Part shown: positions 1 through 9,108 of the stretch, piece by piece | Layout of the letters: every line of letters starts with the position of its first letter | Position numbering within the stretch: position 1 is the stretch's first letter | Assembly: GCA_036652055.1 (NCBI GenBank) | Contig: JAVVWP010000003.1 | Coordinates: 1-64,000 of the forward strand | DNA length: 64,000 bases | Direction: 5' to 3' | Source: Fimenecus sp036652055 | GTDB lineage: Bacteria > Bacillota > Clostridia > Oscillospirales > Acutalibacteraceae | The notes under the pieces: generated by a model | The model's input: the letters and a program-made list of their open reading frames with translations, nothing else | What the model was told of the DNA's origin: nothing | Database searches by the model: none | Position numbers and translations under genes: made by a program

Positions 1-1366
1 TATAGACATCAAGCTTTGAAACAACCTCAAATGGTGCGTGCATTGAAAGGACAGGAACGCCGAGGTCAACAACATCCATATCAAGTGCTGCAAGATACAT
101 TGCAACAGTTCCGCCGCCGCCTGCATCGACTTTTCCGAGTTCACAGCTTTGCCATACAATATAGTTGCCATCGAGCATACCTCTGACTCTTGCCATAAAT
201 TCAGCCGAAGCATCAGAAGTTCCGCTTTTTCCACGAGAACCTGTATATTTCATAATTGCTACACCTTTGTTTATGAAAGAGGCATTTCTTTTTTCAGAAA
301 CATCAGGGAATGTAGGATCAAATGCAGCATTAACATCAGCAGACAAGCAATGTGTATTGCTAAGAACTGTATGATAATCTACGCCTTGCATTTTAGAAAT
401 ATCAGCAATAAAATATTTTAAATATGATGAATTTAAGCCTGTGTTTCCTTCAGAGCCTATTTCCTCTTTATCGGTGAGAACTGTGATTGCGGTATATTCA
501 GGGGCATCAATATTAAAAATCGCCTCTGCTGCTGGATAGGCACAAACTCTATCATCGTGACCATATGCACCAATTAGACTTCTGTCAAATCCAATATCGC
601 AGGCTTTAAAAGCAGGAACGATTTCAAGCTCTGCACTTAAAAAGTCGCTTTCATCAATATCATATTTTTCATGTAAAAGATTGATTATATTGAGTTTTAC
701 TCTGTCGCTCATTTCATCATTAGAAAATGGTCGGCTACCGATTAAAACATTTAATTCTTCACCCTTTATGCCCTCGCCAAGTGTCCTTTTCATCTGCTCT
801 GCACCTAAATGCGGAAGCAGGTCGGTAACTACAAATTTAGGATCGTTATCGTCTTCGCCAATATTAACAATAACTTTTGTTCCCTCTCTTTTAACTATAA
901 CTCCGTGGAGAGAAAGAGGAATAGCTGTCCATTGATATTTTTTAATTCCACCGTAATAATGTGTTTTAAAGAAAGCTGCTTCGCTGTCTTCATAAAGCGG
1001 ATTTGGCTTTAAATCAAGACGAGGCGAGTCGATATGAGCTGCTGAAAGCCTTGCACCTTTTTCTAAGCTTTTTTTGCCTATAACAGCTAAAATTATTGAC
1101 TTTCCCCTGTTGTTAAAATAAATTTTGCTACCAGCTTTATATTCTTTGTTTTTTTCAAACTTTACAAAGCCTTTTTCTATTGCTTTTGCCTCTACTACAT
1201 TTACAGCCTCACGCTCAGTTTTTGCTTTATCTAAAAAAGCCTTGTAGCCATCACAAAATTCATCGGCAACCTCAATTTCGCATACATCTATAACATCGCA
1301 CGCATTTTTAGGCTCATAGAACAGCATTGTTTTAAGGTTATCTGCCATTGTTTTTTTCTCGCTCAT
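1..1366 (-). CDS. M18 family aminopeptidase, C-terminus cut by window edge
   Basis: About 455 codons are read from the ATG at 1366 (preceded by AGGAGA) to the window edge, so the last residues are missing. M18 enzymes are cytosolic dinuclear-zinc aminopeptidases that release N-terminal residues from peptides. Seen in the translation: AAHIDSPRLDLKP near residue 110, DDRVCAY, DKEEIGSEGNTG, DVNAAFDPTFPDV and SMHAPFEVVSKLD, which match the metal-binding and catalytic blocks of the yeast aminopeptidase I / clostridial M18 family. The gene lies downstream of the lytic transglycosylase and coaE on the same strand, 21 bases after the former, so it is probably co-transcribed. Family certain; exact substrate preference cannot be read from sequence. 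Confidence 0.93.
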   Translation of the reverse strand, partial: MSEKKTMADNLKTMLFYEPKNACDVIDVCEIEVADEFCDGYKAFLDKAKTEREAVNVVEAKAIEKGFVKFEKNKEYKAGSKIYFNNRGKSIILAVIGKKSLEKGARLSAAHIDSPRLDLKPNPLYEDSEAAFFKTHYYGGIKKYQWTAIPLSLHGVIVKREGTKVIVNIGEDDNDPKFVVTDLLPHLGAEQMKRTLGEGIKGEELNVLIGSRPFSNDEMSDRVKLNIINLLHEKYDIDESDFLSAELEIVPAFKACDIGFDRSLIGAYGHDDRVCAYPAAEAIFNIDAPEYTAITVLTDKEEIGSEGNTGLNSSYLKYFIADISKMQGVDYHTVLSNTHCLSADVNAAFDPTFPDVSEKRNASFINKGVAIMKYTGSRGKSGTSDASAEFMARVRGMLDGNYIVWQSCELGKVDAGGGGTVAMYLAALDMDVVDLGVPVLSMHAPFEVVSKLDVY

Positions 1367-1387
1367 TTAATTTTTCTCCTATCAGTT

Positions 1388-1954
1388 TTAATTTTTAATT
1401 TCTTTAGAATATAAAATATTGTATATTGCCATTGCCTCATTTACCTTGTGAACATAATGGGCAGTATCTTTAAATGGGATTTTATCAAGCGTTTTTCCAT
1501 CAGATGAAATCTCTTTATCAGAAAGCCACGAATTAACTCTGCCTCTGCCTGCGTGGTATGCAGCTATTGCAGTATCTGTGTTTTTAAATTCTTTTATCAG
1601 CATTTTATAAAAAAGTGCTGAATATTTTATTGATATTTCAGGATTATACAGGTCGTCAGTTTCTAACTTCTCGCCTGTTTTTGACTGAAGCCAAGTAAAG
1701 GTTTCGGGCGTTATTTGTGAAAGACCGATTGCACCTGCACTTGATTTTGCGTCTTTATTAAATCCGCTTTCTGTTTTGATTACAGCATAGAGCAAATCCT
1801 TTGGTATATTATATTCTTGTGAATATTTTGAAATTTCATCAACATATTTAAGCGGATACTGCATTTTTATATATGAATACGAAAATACCGACATTATAAT
1901 AATAACCAGAACAAATAGCGATATTATAAGTATTATCTTTTTCTTTTTATTCAT
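1388..1954 (-). CDS. Membrane-anchored lytic transglycosylase (SLT/MltE-like)
   Basis: 188 residues. Residues about 5-28 form one hydrophobic segment after a KKKKK-type basic N-terminus, so the protein is anchored with its domain outside. The rest is a single SLT (lysozyme-like) domain: VIKTESGFN with the catalytic Glu of the ES motif, AIGLSQITPET, and AAYHAGRGRVNSWL. These enzymes cleave peptidoglycan glycan strands to 1,6-anhydro ends. The length is typical of the short YjbJ-like clostridial type. The start overlaps the end of coaE by 8 bases, implying translational coupling, and the only weak SD lies inside coaE. The pairing with coaE is probably operon convenience, not shared function. 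Confidence 0.9.
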   Translation of the reverse strand: MNKKKKIILIISLFVLVIIIMSVFSYSYIKMQYPLKYVDEISKYSQEYNIPKDLLYAVIKTESGFNKDAKSSAGAIGLSQITPETFTWLQSKTGEKLETDDLYNPEISIKYSALFYKMLIKEFKNTDTAIAAYHAGRGRVNSWLSDKEISSDGKTLDKIPFKDTAHYVHKVNEAMAIYNILYSKEIKN

Positions 1955-2534
1955 AACTAATTATTTTTGAAACCTCATCTTCTAACTTGAAAGGTGGATA
2001 GTTGTTAATTATAATTGTTGCCTTTTCTTTATAAAAATCGTCACTCTTTTGAGCGTTAATTCTAAGCAGTGCCTGTTCTTCGGTCAAATTATCTCTTTTT
2101 AGAATTCTTTTAAGCCGAATAGAGCGTGGGGCGATAGTAGCAACGGTAAAATCACAAATTTCATCTTCACCACTTTCAAAAAGTGCAATAGCATCAATCA
2201 TAACAGCAGCTGTTCCGATTATTCTTTGTGCATTTATCATTCCACAAATTTTTGCAGTTATCGCAGGGTGCGTTATAGAATTTAAAAGCTCTGTGCTTTT
2301 TTCGTCTTTAAAAGCCTTTTGGGCAAGAACTTTTCTATCAAGCTTTCCATTTGGAAAAGTAACATCTTTGCCGAACACATCTCTAAGTGCTTTTAAAATA
2401 TCTGTATTTCCGTTTATTACATTTTTCCCGACAATATCAGCATCTATATGAAAATATCCATATTTTTCTGAAAGCAATTTGCAAACAGCACTTTTGCCTG
2501 AACCTGTTTGCCCTGTAATTCCTACAATCCGCAT
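1947..2534 (-). CDS. coaE: Dephospho-CoA kinase
   Basis: Catalyses the last step of coenzyme A synthesis, phosphorylating the ribose 3-prime hydroxyl of dephospho-CoA. The P-loop GITGQTGSGKSAVCKLL sits at the N-terminus, followed by YFHIDADIVGK (substrate Asp), the LDRKVLAQKAF segment and TVATIAPRSIRLKRILKRDNLTEEQALLRI, all as in CoaE. I place the start at the ATG at 2534, giving 195 residues: GGAGGT lies just upstream of it, while the in-frame ATG 15 bases earlier overlaps that SD itself. First gene of a likely coaE-transglycosylase-aminopeptidase run on the minus strand. Confidence 0.94.
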   Translation of the reverse strand: MRIVGITGQTGSGKSAVCKLLSEKYGYFHIDADIVGKNVINGNTDILKALRDVFGKDVTFPNGKLDRKVLAQKAFKDEKSTELLNSITHPAITAKICGMINAQRIIGTAAVMIDAIALFESGEDEICDFTVATIAPRSIRLKRILKRDNLTEEQALLRINAQKSDDFYKEKATIIINNYPPFKLEDEVSKIISYE

Positions 2535-2687
2535 TATATCTACCTCCATACCGCAAAGTTATATATTATATAATTGTATCATAAACATATGGCTTTTTCC
2601 ATATAAAAATTGCAGAATATATGAAAGATTTTTTCTGTCTTTTGTTTTATAAAAAATAGAAAAGAAGTTGTAGATAAAAAGTCAAAT

Positions 2688-3446
2688 TTATAAATCAATA
2701 ATAAGCTCAACTGGGCAATGGTCAGAGCCATATATTTCAGGGTGTATTTTGGCACTTATCAGCTTTTTTTCTAATGTTTTTGATACGCAAAAATAGTCAA
2801 TTCTCCACCCTGTATTGTTTGCCCTTGCATTAAATCTATATGACCACCACGAATATGCCCCTGTAAGATCAGGGTAAAAATATCTAAAGGTATCTATAAA
2901 TCCACTTTCAAGTAGTTCTGTAAATTTTTCTCTTTCATCTTTTGTAAACCCAGGATTTTTTGTATTGGTTTTAGGGTTTTTCAGGTCGATTTCATTATGG
3001 GCAACATTGAGGTCACCGCAGAAAATTACTGGTTTTTTCGTTTCAAGAGATAAAAGATATTCTCTGAATTTATCTTCCCAGGACATTCTGTATTCAAGCC
3101 TTTTAAGACCGTCTTGAGAATTAGGAGTATAACAAACCACGAAATAAAAATCAGAAAATTCAAGCGTAATAACTCTGCCCTCATTATCATAAAACGGTTC
3201 ATTTATTCCTAAAAATGCACTAATGGGCTTTTCTTTTGTGAAAATAGCTGTTCCTGAATATCCTTTTTTTTCTGCATAATTCCAATAGTCATAATAACCG
3301 TTTAAATCAAGCTTAATCTGCCCCTCTTGGAGTTTTGTTTCTTGAACGCAAAAAATATCAGCATCTATTTCTAAAAAGCTTTCTACAAAATTTTTATTAA
3401 CGCAGGCTCTAAGCCCGTTTACATTCCACGAAATTAGTTTTTTCAT
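2688..3446 (-). CDS. Exodeoxyribonuclease III / AP endonuclease
   Basis: 252 residues of the ExoIII (Xth/ExoA) branch of the endonuclease/exonuclease/phosphatase fold. It incises DNA at abasic sites and trims 3-prime blocked ends in base excision repair. Visible motifs: KLISWNVNGLRA (Asn), DIFCVQETKL (metal Glu), FCGDLNVAHNEID (Asp/Asn), WRIDYFCVS and YGSDHCPVELI (catalytic Asp-His). The ATG at 3446 is chosen because AAAGGA precedes it at a suitable distance; a 14-residue upstream extension reads through that SD. The SD runs directly into an out-of-frame ATG (GGAATG), a pattern repeated elsewhere in the window. Single gene, divergent from the sulfatase. Confidence 0.93.
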   Translation of the reverse strand: MKKLISWNVNGLRACVNKNFVESFLEIDADIFCVQETKLQEGQIKLDLNGYYDYWNYAEKKGYSGTAIFTKEKPISAFLGINEPFYDNEGRVITLEFSDFYFVVCYTPNSQDGLKRLEYRMSWEDKFREYLLSLETKKPVIFCGDLNVAHNEIDLKNPKTNTKNPGFTKDEREKFTELLESGFIDTFRYFYPDLTGAYSWWSYRFNARANNTGWRIDYFCVSKTLEKKLISAKIHPEIYGSDHCPVELIIDL

Positions 3447-3558
3447 ATTAACATTCCTTTCAGCCATAAAGATAAAACAAAATGACATTTATATTTTAAC
3501 ATACATATGAGCAATTGTTCCAGTATTAAATTTAATTAGATATAAAAAGTTTTTTGTA

Positions 3559-3587
3559 ATGACAAAGCGAATTTAAAATAGTATAAT
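3559..3587 (+). promoter_or_regulatory. Sigma-A type promoter of the sulfatase gene
   Basis: ATGACA at 3559 and TATAAT at 3582 are separated by 17 bases, which is consensus -10, 5/6 -35 and ideal spacing. It lies 49 bases upstream of the sulfatase ATG in the divergent gap after the exonuclease gene. Confidence 0.6.
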
Positions 3588-3635
3588 CATAAACAAGGTA
3601 AAAATTTTAAACGCTTAAAGCTTGTGAGGAATATT

Positions 3636-5144
3636 ATGAACAATGAAAATAGGCAAGTTGTATTTATTATGACAGACAGCACCAGATTTGATTGGATTGG
3701 CTGTTATGGAAATAGCAATATAAAGACACCCTGTATTGATAAATTGTCAAAATCCGGAGTAAGGTTTAACAAGGCATATACCTGCCAGCCCGTATGCGGA
3801 CCGGCAAGAAGTGCAATATTCACAGGTCTTTATCCACATTCTAATGGTAGCTGGGCAAACAGTATGCCCCTTGGTGCAAATGTTAAAACTATTGGGCAGC
3901 GTTTATCCGATAACGATATTCATACTGCGTTTATCGGCAAATGGCATCTTGATGGTGGGGATTATTTTGGGAATGGTATTTGCCCCGATGGGTGGGACTC
4001 TGATTATTGGTATGATATGAGGAACTACTTATATGAGCTTTCCCCAGAGCAACGAGAAAAATCTCGTGTTAGCAAAACCTGTTTTGAAGATGGCGGAATA
4101 ACAGAGGATTTTACATTCGGGCATCAATGTGCAAATCGTGCATTGGATTTTTTGGAAAAATTCCATGGAGAGGACTTTTTTCTCACAGTTTCTTTTGATG
4201 AACCACATGACCCGTTTCTTTGCCCTGAACCGTATGCCTCTATGTATAATGATTATGAACTTCCTAAAGCTCCTAATATTTGGGATAACTTAGAAAATAA
4301 GCCTGAAAGCCAAAAATATTGGGCAGGCAATCTTTTAAATCAAGACAAAGACGCTTTAAAGCTTAAACCATCAATTTTCTTGGGTTGTAATTCTTTTGTC
4401 GATTATGAAATAGGCAGAGTTATTGATGCGGTTGAAAAGTTTGCACCTTCTGCTATGATTATATTCACATCTGACCACGGTGATGCCCAGCTTTCTCACT
4501 CAATTCATGGTAAGGGTGCATCTATCTATGATGAAATTTCACGCATTCCGCTGATTATAAAGGGTGGAGCTTTTGCTCCGTCACCTAAAAACACGGTTAC
4601 TGATAATCTTGTTTCGCATATCAATATTGTTCCTACTATTATGGAATACTTTAATATTCCTATTCCTAAGATTTTAGAGGGAAAGAGCATTTTAAATTCT
4701 ATAAAAGATCCTAATATTCCTACTAATGATGAAGTCTTTGTTGAATTCGGCAGATATGAAATTGACCACGATGGTTTTGGCGGATTTCAGTTAATGCGAG
4801 CAGTTATCACAGACAAATATAAAATGGCAATTCATTTGCTTGATAATACTGACGAATTATATGATGTTGAAAATGATTGTTTTGATATGGTAAATCTTAT
4901 CAATTCCCCTGACCTCGAAAATGTTAGGGATGAACTTCATGATAAAATTCTTAATTTTATGAATGTTACTCGTGACCCTTTTAGAGGATACCAATGGGCA
5001 AACAGACCTTTTAGAAAAAATCCAAAGTTGCCCTCTTGGGAGGTCGATGGCTATACTCGACAGCGTGAAGTTGAAGAAAATGAGCCACACCAGCTTGATT
5101 ATAGCAATGGGCTTGAAATTAAAAATACAACACGGCTAAAATAA
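3636..5144 (+). CDS. Cys-type sulfatase (alkaline phosphatase superfamily)
   Basis: 502 residues. Sulfatases hydrolyse sulfate esters, here probably from sugars of mucin, glycosaminoglycan or plant/algal glycans. The N-terminus VVFIMTDSTRFDWIGCYG supplies the metal Asp, and PVCGPARSAIFTGLYP contains the C-x-P-x-R signature whose Cys must become formylglycine. FIGKWHLDG, FDEPHDPF and IIFTSDHGDAQ are further active-site blocks. There is no signal peptide, so it is cytosolic or exported by another route. The anaerobic maturase (anSME) it needs is not in the window. The ATG at 3636 follows TGAGGA; a GTG 12 bases earlier overlaps that SD. The DUF5703/GH95-like gene follows by 26 bases, suggesting joint action on a sulfated glycan (inference). 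Confidence 0.9.
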   Translation: MNNENRQVVFIMTDSTRFDWIGCYGNSNIKTPCIDKLSKSGVRFNKAYTCQPVCGPARSAIFTGLYPHSNGSWANSMPLGANVKTIGQRLSDNDIHTAFIGKWHLDGGDYFGNGICPDGWDSDYWYDMRNYLYELSPEQREKSRVSKTCFEDGGITEDFTFGHQCANRALDFLEKFHGEDFFLTVSFDEPHDPFLCPEPYASMYNDYELPKAPNIWDNLENKPESQKYWAGNLLNQDKDALKLKPSIFLGCNSFVDYEIGRVIDAVEKFAPSAMIIFTSDHGDAQLSHSIHGKGASIYDEISRIPLIIKGGAFAPSPKNTVTDNLVSHINIVPTIMEYFNIPIPKILEGKSILNSIKDPNIPTNDEVFVEFGRYEIDHDGFGGFQLMRAVITDKYKMAIHLLDNTDELYDVENDCFDMVNLINSPDLENVRDELHDKILNFMNVTRDPFRGYQWANRPFRKNPKLPSWEVDGYTRQREVEENEPHQLDYSNGLEIKNTTRLK

Positions 5145-5170
5145 GATTTAATTTGTAAAGGGATATAACT

Positions 5171-7294
5171 ATGAATAGTAAAAATAGTTTTGATTATCAC
5201 GGTCTTACCAATTGCTCTATGAAATCTGTTCCTATTGGAAACGGTGACCTCGGTGCTAATGTTTGGGTTATGCAAGGCTCAATTTGTTTGCTGCTTTCAA
5301 AAACTGACGCTTTTAGCGAACTTCACAGACTGCTAAAAACTGGATATATTAAGCTTGAATTTTCAAATATTGTTTTTGATGATGACCTTGATATTTCACT
5401 GTCGCTGAATAATGGTATTCTTAACATATCAAACAGCGAGATAAATTTAAAAATATGGGTTGATGCTTTTAGCCCTGTTTACAACATTGATATTTTGCCG
5501 AAAAAGCCTGTCGATTGCTGTCTTAAAATAATAAATTATCGCTCGTTGCCACTCACATTAGAATGTGATGATAGAAGTAATTATCAGCTTAATCATAAAA
5601 AAGATGAAGATATTGGAATTGACTGCACGGAATCTGCTGATGCTATATTTTCTGTTTCTGAAAATACAATAGGTCAATATCACCATAATGGAAAATCACT
5701 ATATGATTTTAGCTTAGAACATCAAGGGATTTTTGATTATCCGAATAAAAGTGATGCCCTTTCTGATTATACTTTTGGATTTTTGGCAAAGTCAGACTGT
5801 ATGACCGTTTGCGATAATGGGTTAAAAACAAAATCTCCACAAAATTCAATCAACATTAAAATTAAATCAATAAGTTTAAAAGGAAAAGATGTTGACTTAT
5901 GGAAAGAACAGATTTCAAATTTTCCAAGCTGTAATTTAGATAATCACAGAAAATATTGGAACGAAAAGTTTAAACAAACCTATATAGATATTGACAATTC
6001 CTCGTTTGATAAATTTTCTGAAGGCTTTGCCTGCCAAAGATATTTGAATATTTGCAGTGGCAGAGGAAAGTACCCTATTAAATTTAATGGCTCAATTTTC
6101 ACCTGTCAAGCTTCGCCACATTATGAAAATGAGAATTTTGATTATCGCAACTGGGGCGGATATTATTGGTGTCAAAATACAAGGCTTATTTATTGGAGTT
6201 TTCTTTATTCTGGCGATTTTGAAATGATGAAGCCATTTTTTGATTTGTATATTAATAATCTCGATTTTTGCAAATTCAGAACCAAAAAATATTTCGGGCA
6301 TAACGGTGCATTTTATCCTGAAACTATGAGCATTTTTGCAACTTATGCTGATGTTAACTATGGTTGGCAGAGAAAAGACTTAGCGACAAGCGAAATAGAA
6401 AACGCTTATGTTCGCTGGCATTTTAATGGCACACTTGAAATTGCATTTATGATGCTAAAATATTATACATATTCTAATGACTTTAATTATTTTAACGAAA
6501 GCTGTTTGCCTTTTATATTTGAAACATTAACTTTTTTTAAAGAGCATTTTAAAATTCAAAACAATAAAATGCTGATTGCACCCACTTCCTCCTTAGAAAC
6601 TTGGCAAAACTGCGTTAATGACACGCCGACCATTGCAGGAATTATAGCTGTTTGTCAGCTAATTTTAGAGCTTAAACTTAATGATGAAAATCTTAATCTC
6701 CTTTGTGAAAACTTGCTTAAAATAGTTCCTGAAATTCCACTGAAAAAGAAGCTTTTTAAAACTTTTATAGCCCCATATGAAAAAAATTATGAGCATAAAA
6801 AGAATTGTGAAAATCCTGAGCTTTATACAATTTTCCCTTTTGACTTATTTAAAATCGGTACGCAAAACATAAAAATCGGCATAAACACCTACAAAAGCAG
6901 AAAAGAAAAAGCGTCTAACGGGTGGCAACAACATTCAATACAGGCGGCAATGCTTGGACTATATAAAGACGCAAAAAAAGAAGTTCGTAAAAATTATGAA
7001 AATACAAACTCTAAGTGCATTTTCCCCTCTTTTTATGGGCCTAATTATGACTGGCTCCCTGACAGCGACAACGGGAATGTTGCTAATATTGCCTTGACGC
7101 AAATGTTGGTTCAAAATGATAAAGATAATATTTACATATTGCCCGCATGGGACAAAAGCATTTCTGTAAACTTTAGGCTTCCGATTATAGATAACTTTAT
7201 CACCGTTTCTTATGTGGCTTTTAATGAGCCAAAAATAGAATTTGATAAACCTGAAAATAGAAAAGTTGTTTTTAATGGTAATGTGAAATCATAA
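5171..7294 (+). CDS. DUF5703 / GH95-like putative glycoside hydrolase
   Basis: 707 residues. The N-terminal part has SVPIGNGDLGANVWV at about residue 20, then LLLSKTDAFSELHRLLKTG and KIWVDAFSPV, the pattern of DUF5703 N-terminal beta-sandwich domains. The C-terminal half is rich in aromatic and helical segments (NWGGYYWCQNTRLIYWSF, APTSSLETWQN, GWQQHSIQAAMLGLYKDA) and looks like an (alpha/alpha)6 barrel as in GH95/GH65-type enzymes. No signal peptide is visible, matching the cytosolic-looking sulfatase upstream. SD AAAGGG precedes the ATG. Function inferred: hydrolysis of an oligosaccharide, possibly after desulfation. Substrate unknown, and the catalytic residues cannot be assigned with certainty. 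Confidence 0.65.
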   Translation: MNSKNSFDYHGLTNCSMKSVPIGNGDLGANVWVMQGSICLLLSKTDAFSELHRLLKTGYIKLEFSNIVFDDDLDISLSLNNGILNISNSEINLKIWVDAFSPVYNIDILPKKPVDCCLKIINYRSLPLTLECDDRSNYQLNHKKDEDIGIDCTESADAIFSVSENTIGQYHHNGKSLYDFSLEHQGIFDYPNKSDALSDYTFGFLAKSDCMTVCDNGLKTKSPQNSINIKIKSISLKGKDVDLWKEQISNFPSCNLDNHRKYWNEKFKQTYIDIDNSSFDKFSEGFACQRYLNICSGRGKYPIKFNGSIFTCQASPHYENENFDYRNWGGYYWCQNTRLIYWSFLYSGDFEMMKPFFDLYINNLDFCKFRTKKYFGHNGAFYPETMSIFATYADVNYGWQRKDLATSEIENAYVRWHFNGTLEIAFMMLKYYTYSNDFNYFNESCLPFIFETLTFFKEHFKIQNNKMLIAPTSSLETWQNCVNDTPTIAGIIAVCQLILELKLNDENLNLLCENLLKIVPEIPLKKKLFKTFIAPYEKNYEHKKNCENPELYTIFPFDLFKIGTQNIKIGINTYKSRKEKASNGWQQHSIQAAMLGLYKDAKKEVRKNYENTNSKCIFPSFYGPNYDWLPDSDNGNVANIALTQMLVQNDKDNIYILPAWDKSISVNFRLPIIDNFITVSYVAFNEPKIEFDKPENRKVVFNGNVKS

Positions 7295-7327
7295 TATTGT
7301 TTTGCAATTATATCAGTATTAAAATTA

Positions 7328-7356
7328 TTGACTTTTTTTGTCGAATGATGTAAAAT
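7328..7356 (+). promoter_or_regulatory. Promoter of the secreted-protein gene
   Basis: TTGACT at 7328 and TAAAAT at 7351 with a 17-base spacer, 37 bases upstream of the ATG at 7393. It shows that this gene can be transcribed independently of the sulfatase pair. Confidence 0.5.
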
Positions 7357-7392
7357 CAATAATTGAATTATAATATTAAGGAGGTTGTCTGG

Positions 7393-8337
7393 ATGTCTAA
7401 AGAGTCTAAGGCTCAAAAAATTTCAAACGATACTGATGCTAATAATGAAACAAAACATTTAGCTTTTTTTGAGGTCTTTTCTAATGCTTTCACCTGCCTT
7501 CTTGCTATTGTGCTTGTCTATTCGGTTGTATATATAGCATTTTTTAAGCCAAAGACGCAAAACACTAATATTATGCTTGACAATGTTTTTACAACCTCTG
7601 CTGCTGTTACCTCTCCTAAAAATGAAACTCCCCCTGCGAGCGGCAATGCAAATTCAGCTACTAAAGACGATGGAAAAACTGAAAATACAAAAGCGACTAC
7701 CTCTGCCTCCGCAGCTGCAAAACCTGCTGTGAAAACGCCTACAACAACTGCTGAAATTGCAACTTACTATAAAAATGCTGTAAATAAAGTTAAAAAGAGT
7801 TCAAAAAGTGTTCTCTGCCCTTGGAAAACAACTACCAACTATAAAGGTATTGTTGAAACTGGAAGCAGTGAATTTTTAGCAAATGCAATTCGAGCACCTA
7901 TGGAAAAAAATTTAAAACCAACTGTTTCTAATACTCCTTATACTACTCGTGATGATATTAAAAATAAGTTCCCTCCAGCAGCTACTGTTTCAAATCTTAA
8001 AGTTACTGATATAAAAAGTGCAACCTGCGCTGAAAAAGGTAATTATTATTATATTTCAATAGATATAAACGGTGAGGTTGACCCAAAACCTGGGTTTGGC
8101 ATTGGCTCTGTTTTTAATATCTTAACTGAACAGACTATTAACAGTGCAAGCCCTATAAAAATATCAAATGTTCACACCGTGTATGACAGCGGTCATTTAG
8201 ATGCTAAAATAGAAAAGTCCACTGGAAATATGGTAAACCTTTCGACAAAACTTCCGTCAGTTTTACAGCTTACTGCTCTTGGTTTTAACTGTAAGCTTGG
8301 ATTGCAGTATGAAGAAAAATGGGAAATTAGCTGGTAA
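7393..8337 (+). CDS. Membrane-anchored extracytoplasmic protein of unknown function
   Basis: 314 residues, not recognised as a named family. A cytoplasmic N-terminus of about 23 residues is followed by one transmembrane segment (FTCLLAIVLVYSVVYIAF), then a low-complexity Thr/Ala/Ser/Pro/Lys linker to about residue 115 typical of cell-wall-spanning stalks. The C-terminal domain of roughly 190 residues starts at TTTAEIATYYKNAVNKVK and contains two Cys (VLCPWK and SATCAEK) plus one near the end. The domain start TTTAEI(A/V)xYYxxAVNxVK recurs, to my recollection, in secreted proteins of Ruminococcaceae. AAGGAGG lies 8 bases before the ATG at 7393, which decides the start. Ends at a bidirectional terminator. 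Confidence 0.6.
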   Translation: MSKESKAQKISNDTDANNETKHLAFFEVFSNAFTCLLAIVLVYSVVYIAFFKPKTQNTNIMLDNVFTTSAAVTSPKNETPPASGNANSATKDDGKTENTKATTSASAAAKPAVKTPTTTAEIATYYKNAVNKVKKSSKSVLCPWKTTTNYKGIVETGSSEFLANAIRAPMEKNLKPTVSNTPYTTRDDIKNKFPPAATVSNLKVTDIKSATCAEKGNYYYISIDINGEVDPKPGFGIGSVFNILTEQTINSASPIKISNVHTVYDSGHLDAKIEKSTGNMVNLSTKLPSVLQLTALGFNCKLGLQYEEKWEISW

Positions 8338-8356
8338 AACCACTATAAAACAAATA

Positions 8357-8393
8357 AATAGCTGATGTACTTAAAATTAGTGCATCAGCTATT
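8357..8393. terminator. Bidirectional intrinsic terminator between convergent genes
   Basis: Perfect 11-bp stem AATAGCTGATG / CATCAGCTATT (8357-8367 with 8383-8393), extendable by an A-T and a G-T pair, followed by a T run on the plus strand. The stem contains the stop codon of the minus-strand PHP gene, so that gene is terminated or folded within its last codons. Confidence 0.75.
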
Positions 8394-9108
8394 TTTTATC
8401 TTCGTTTATATAATCCACAAGTGCCTCTGCACTACATTCTCTTAAATCTATTTCATTTTCGGGTTCAGGCAAATTTTCAAGATAATGGGCATCTGAATTT
8501 TTTAGGATTTTCATATCCTTTAAAAGCGGGTGCTTTTCTTCATAACCTGGGACATATGCTTTTTTTGTAAACTCCGCCGCCTTAAAATTAAGCTCAGGAT
8601 ACAAAAAGCCCAAAACAGAAAGAATGCTATATGACGCTCTGTCAAGATGTGCAGGGAAACACGCTCCGCCATATTGCTTGATTATTTGTGAAAGGTCATC
8701 AATAGAAATGCTTGACGCTGTCGTTAAAAGAATATCTTCATAGCCTAAAATATTATCTTGTGTATCCATTATTCTTTGTTCGCCATAAATGTCTACATCA
8801 TTTTTAATAGGAGGCATTGTTGAATGTACAAACTCGCTAAAACGCATAGCATCTGAAAGCGTTTTAAAAAGACACACATTGTGAATTTCTTCAACTGTAC
8901 AAAGCTCCATTCCAGCGACAACGGTTATTCCGATTTCTTCGCCGACTTTCATTGCACTCTCACAGTTAAGGCAAGAATTATGGTCAGTAAGTGCTATTAA
9001 ATCATAGCCTAAAAGCTTTGCCATATTAACGAGATTGTACGGAGTCATATCATTGTCCCCACACGGTGAAAGGCAAGAATGTATATGCAAATCGTACTTA
9101 AGCATCAT
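8389..9108 (-). CDS. PHP-domain metal-dependent phosphoesterase
   Basis: 239 residues forming one PHP domain. Metal ligands are visible in YDLHIHSCLSPCGDND at the N-terminus (His-x-His), IALTDHNSCLNC (Asp-His), the VAGMELCTVEEIHNV Glu/His, CFPAHLDRA (His) and NSDAHYLENL (Asp-x-His). PHP enzymes of this size hydrolyse small phosphate esters or nucleotide-derived signals such as 3-prime-phosphoadenosine phosphates; the substrate here is unknown. Last gene of the HydS operon, overlapping the DRTGG gene before it by 4 bases. In this context it could be the output enzyme of a hydrogen/redox-sensing pathway (inference). Two Met codons begin the ORF and the SD is weak, so the start is uncertain by one codon. 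Confidence 0.88.
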   Translation of the reverse strand: MMLKYDLHIHSCLSPCGDNDMTPYNLVNMAKLLGYDLIALTDHNSCLNCESAMKVGEEIGITVVAGMELCTVEEIHNVCLFKTLSDAMRFSEFVHSTMPPIKNDVDIYGEQRIMDTQDNILGYEDILLTTASSISIDDLSQIIKQYGGACFPAHLDRASYSILSVLGFLYPELNFKAAEFTKKAYVPGYEEKHPLLKDMKILKNSDAHYLENLPEPENEIDLRECSAEALVDYINEDKK

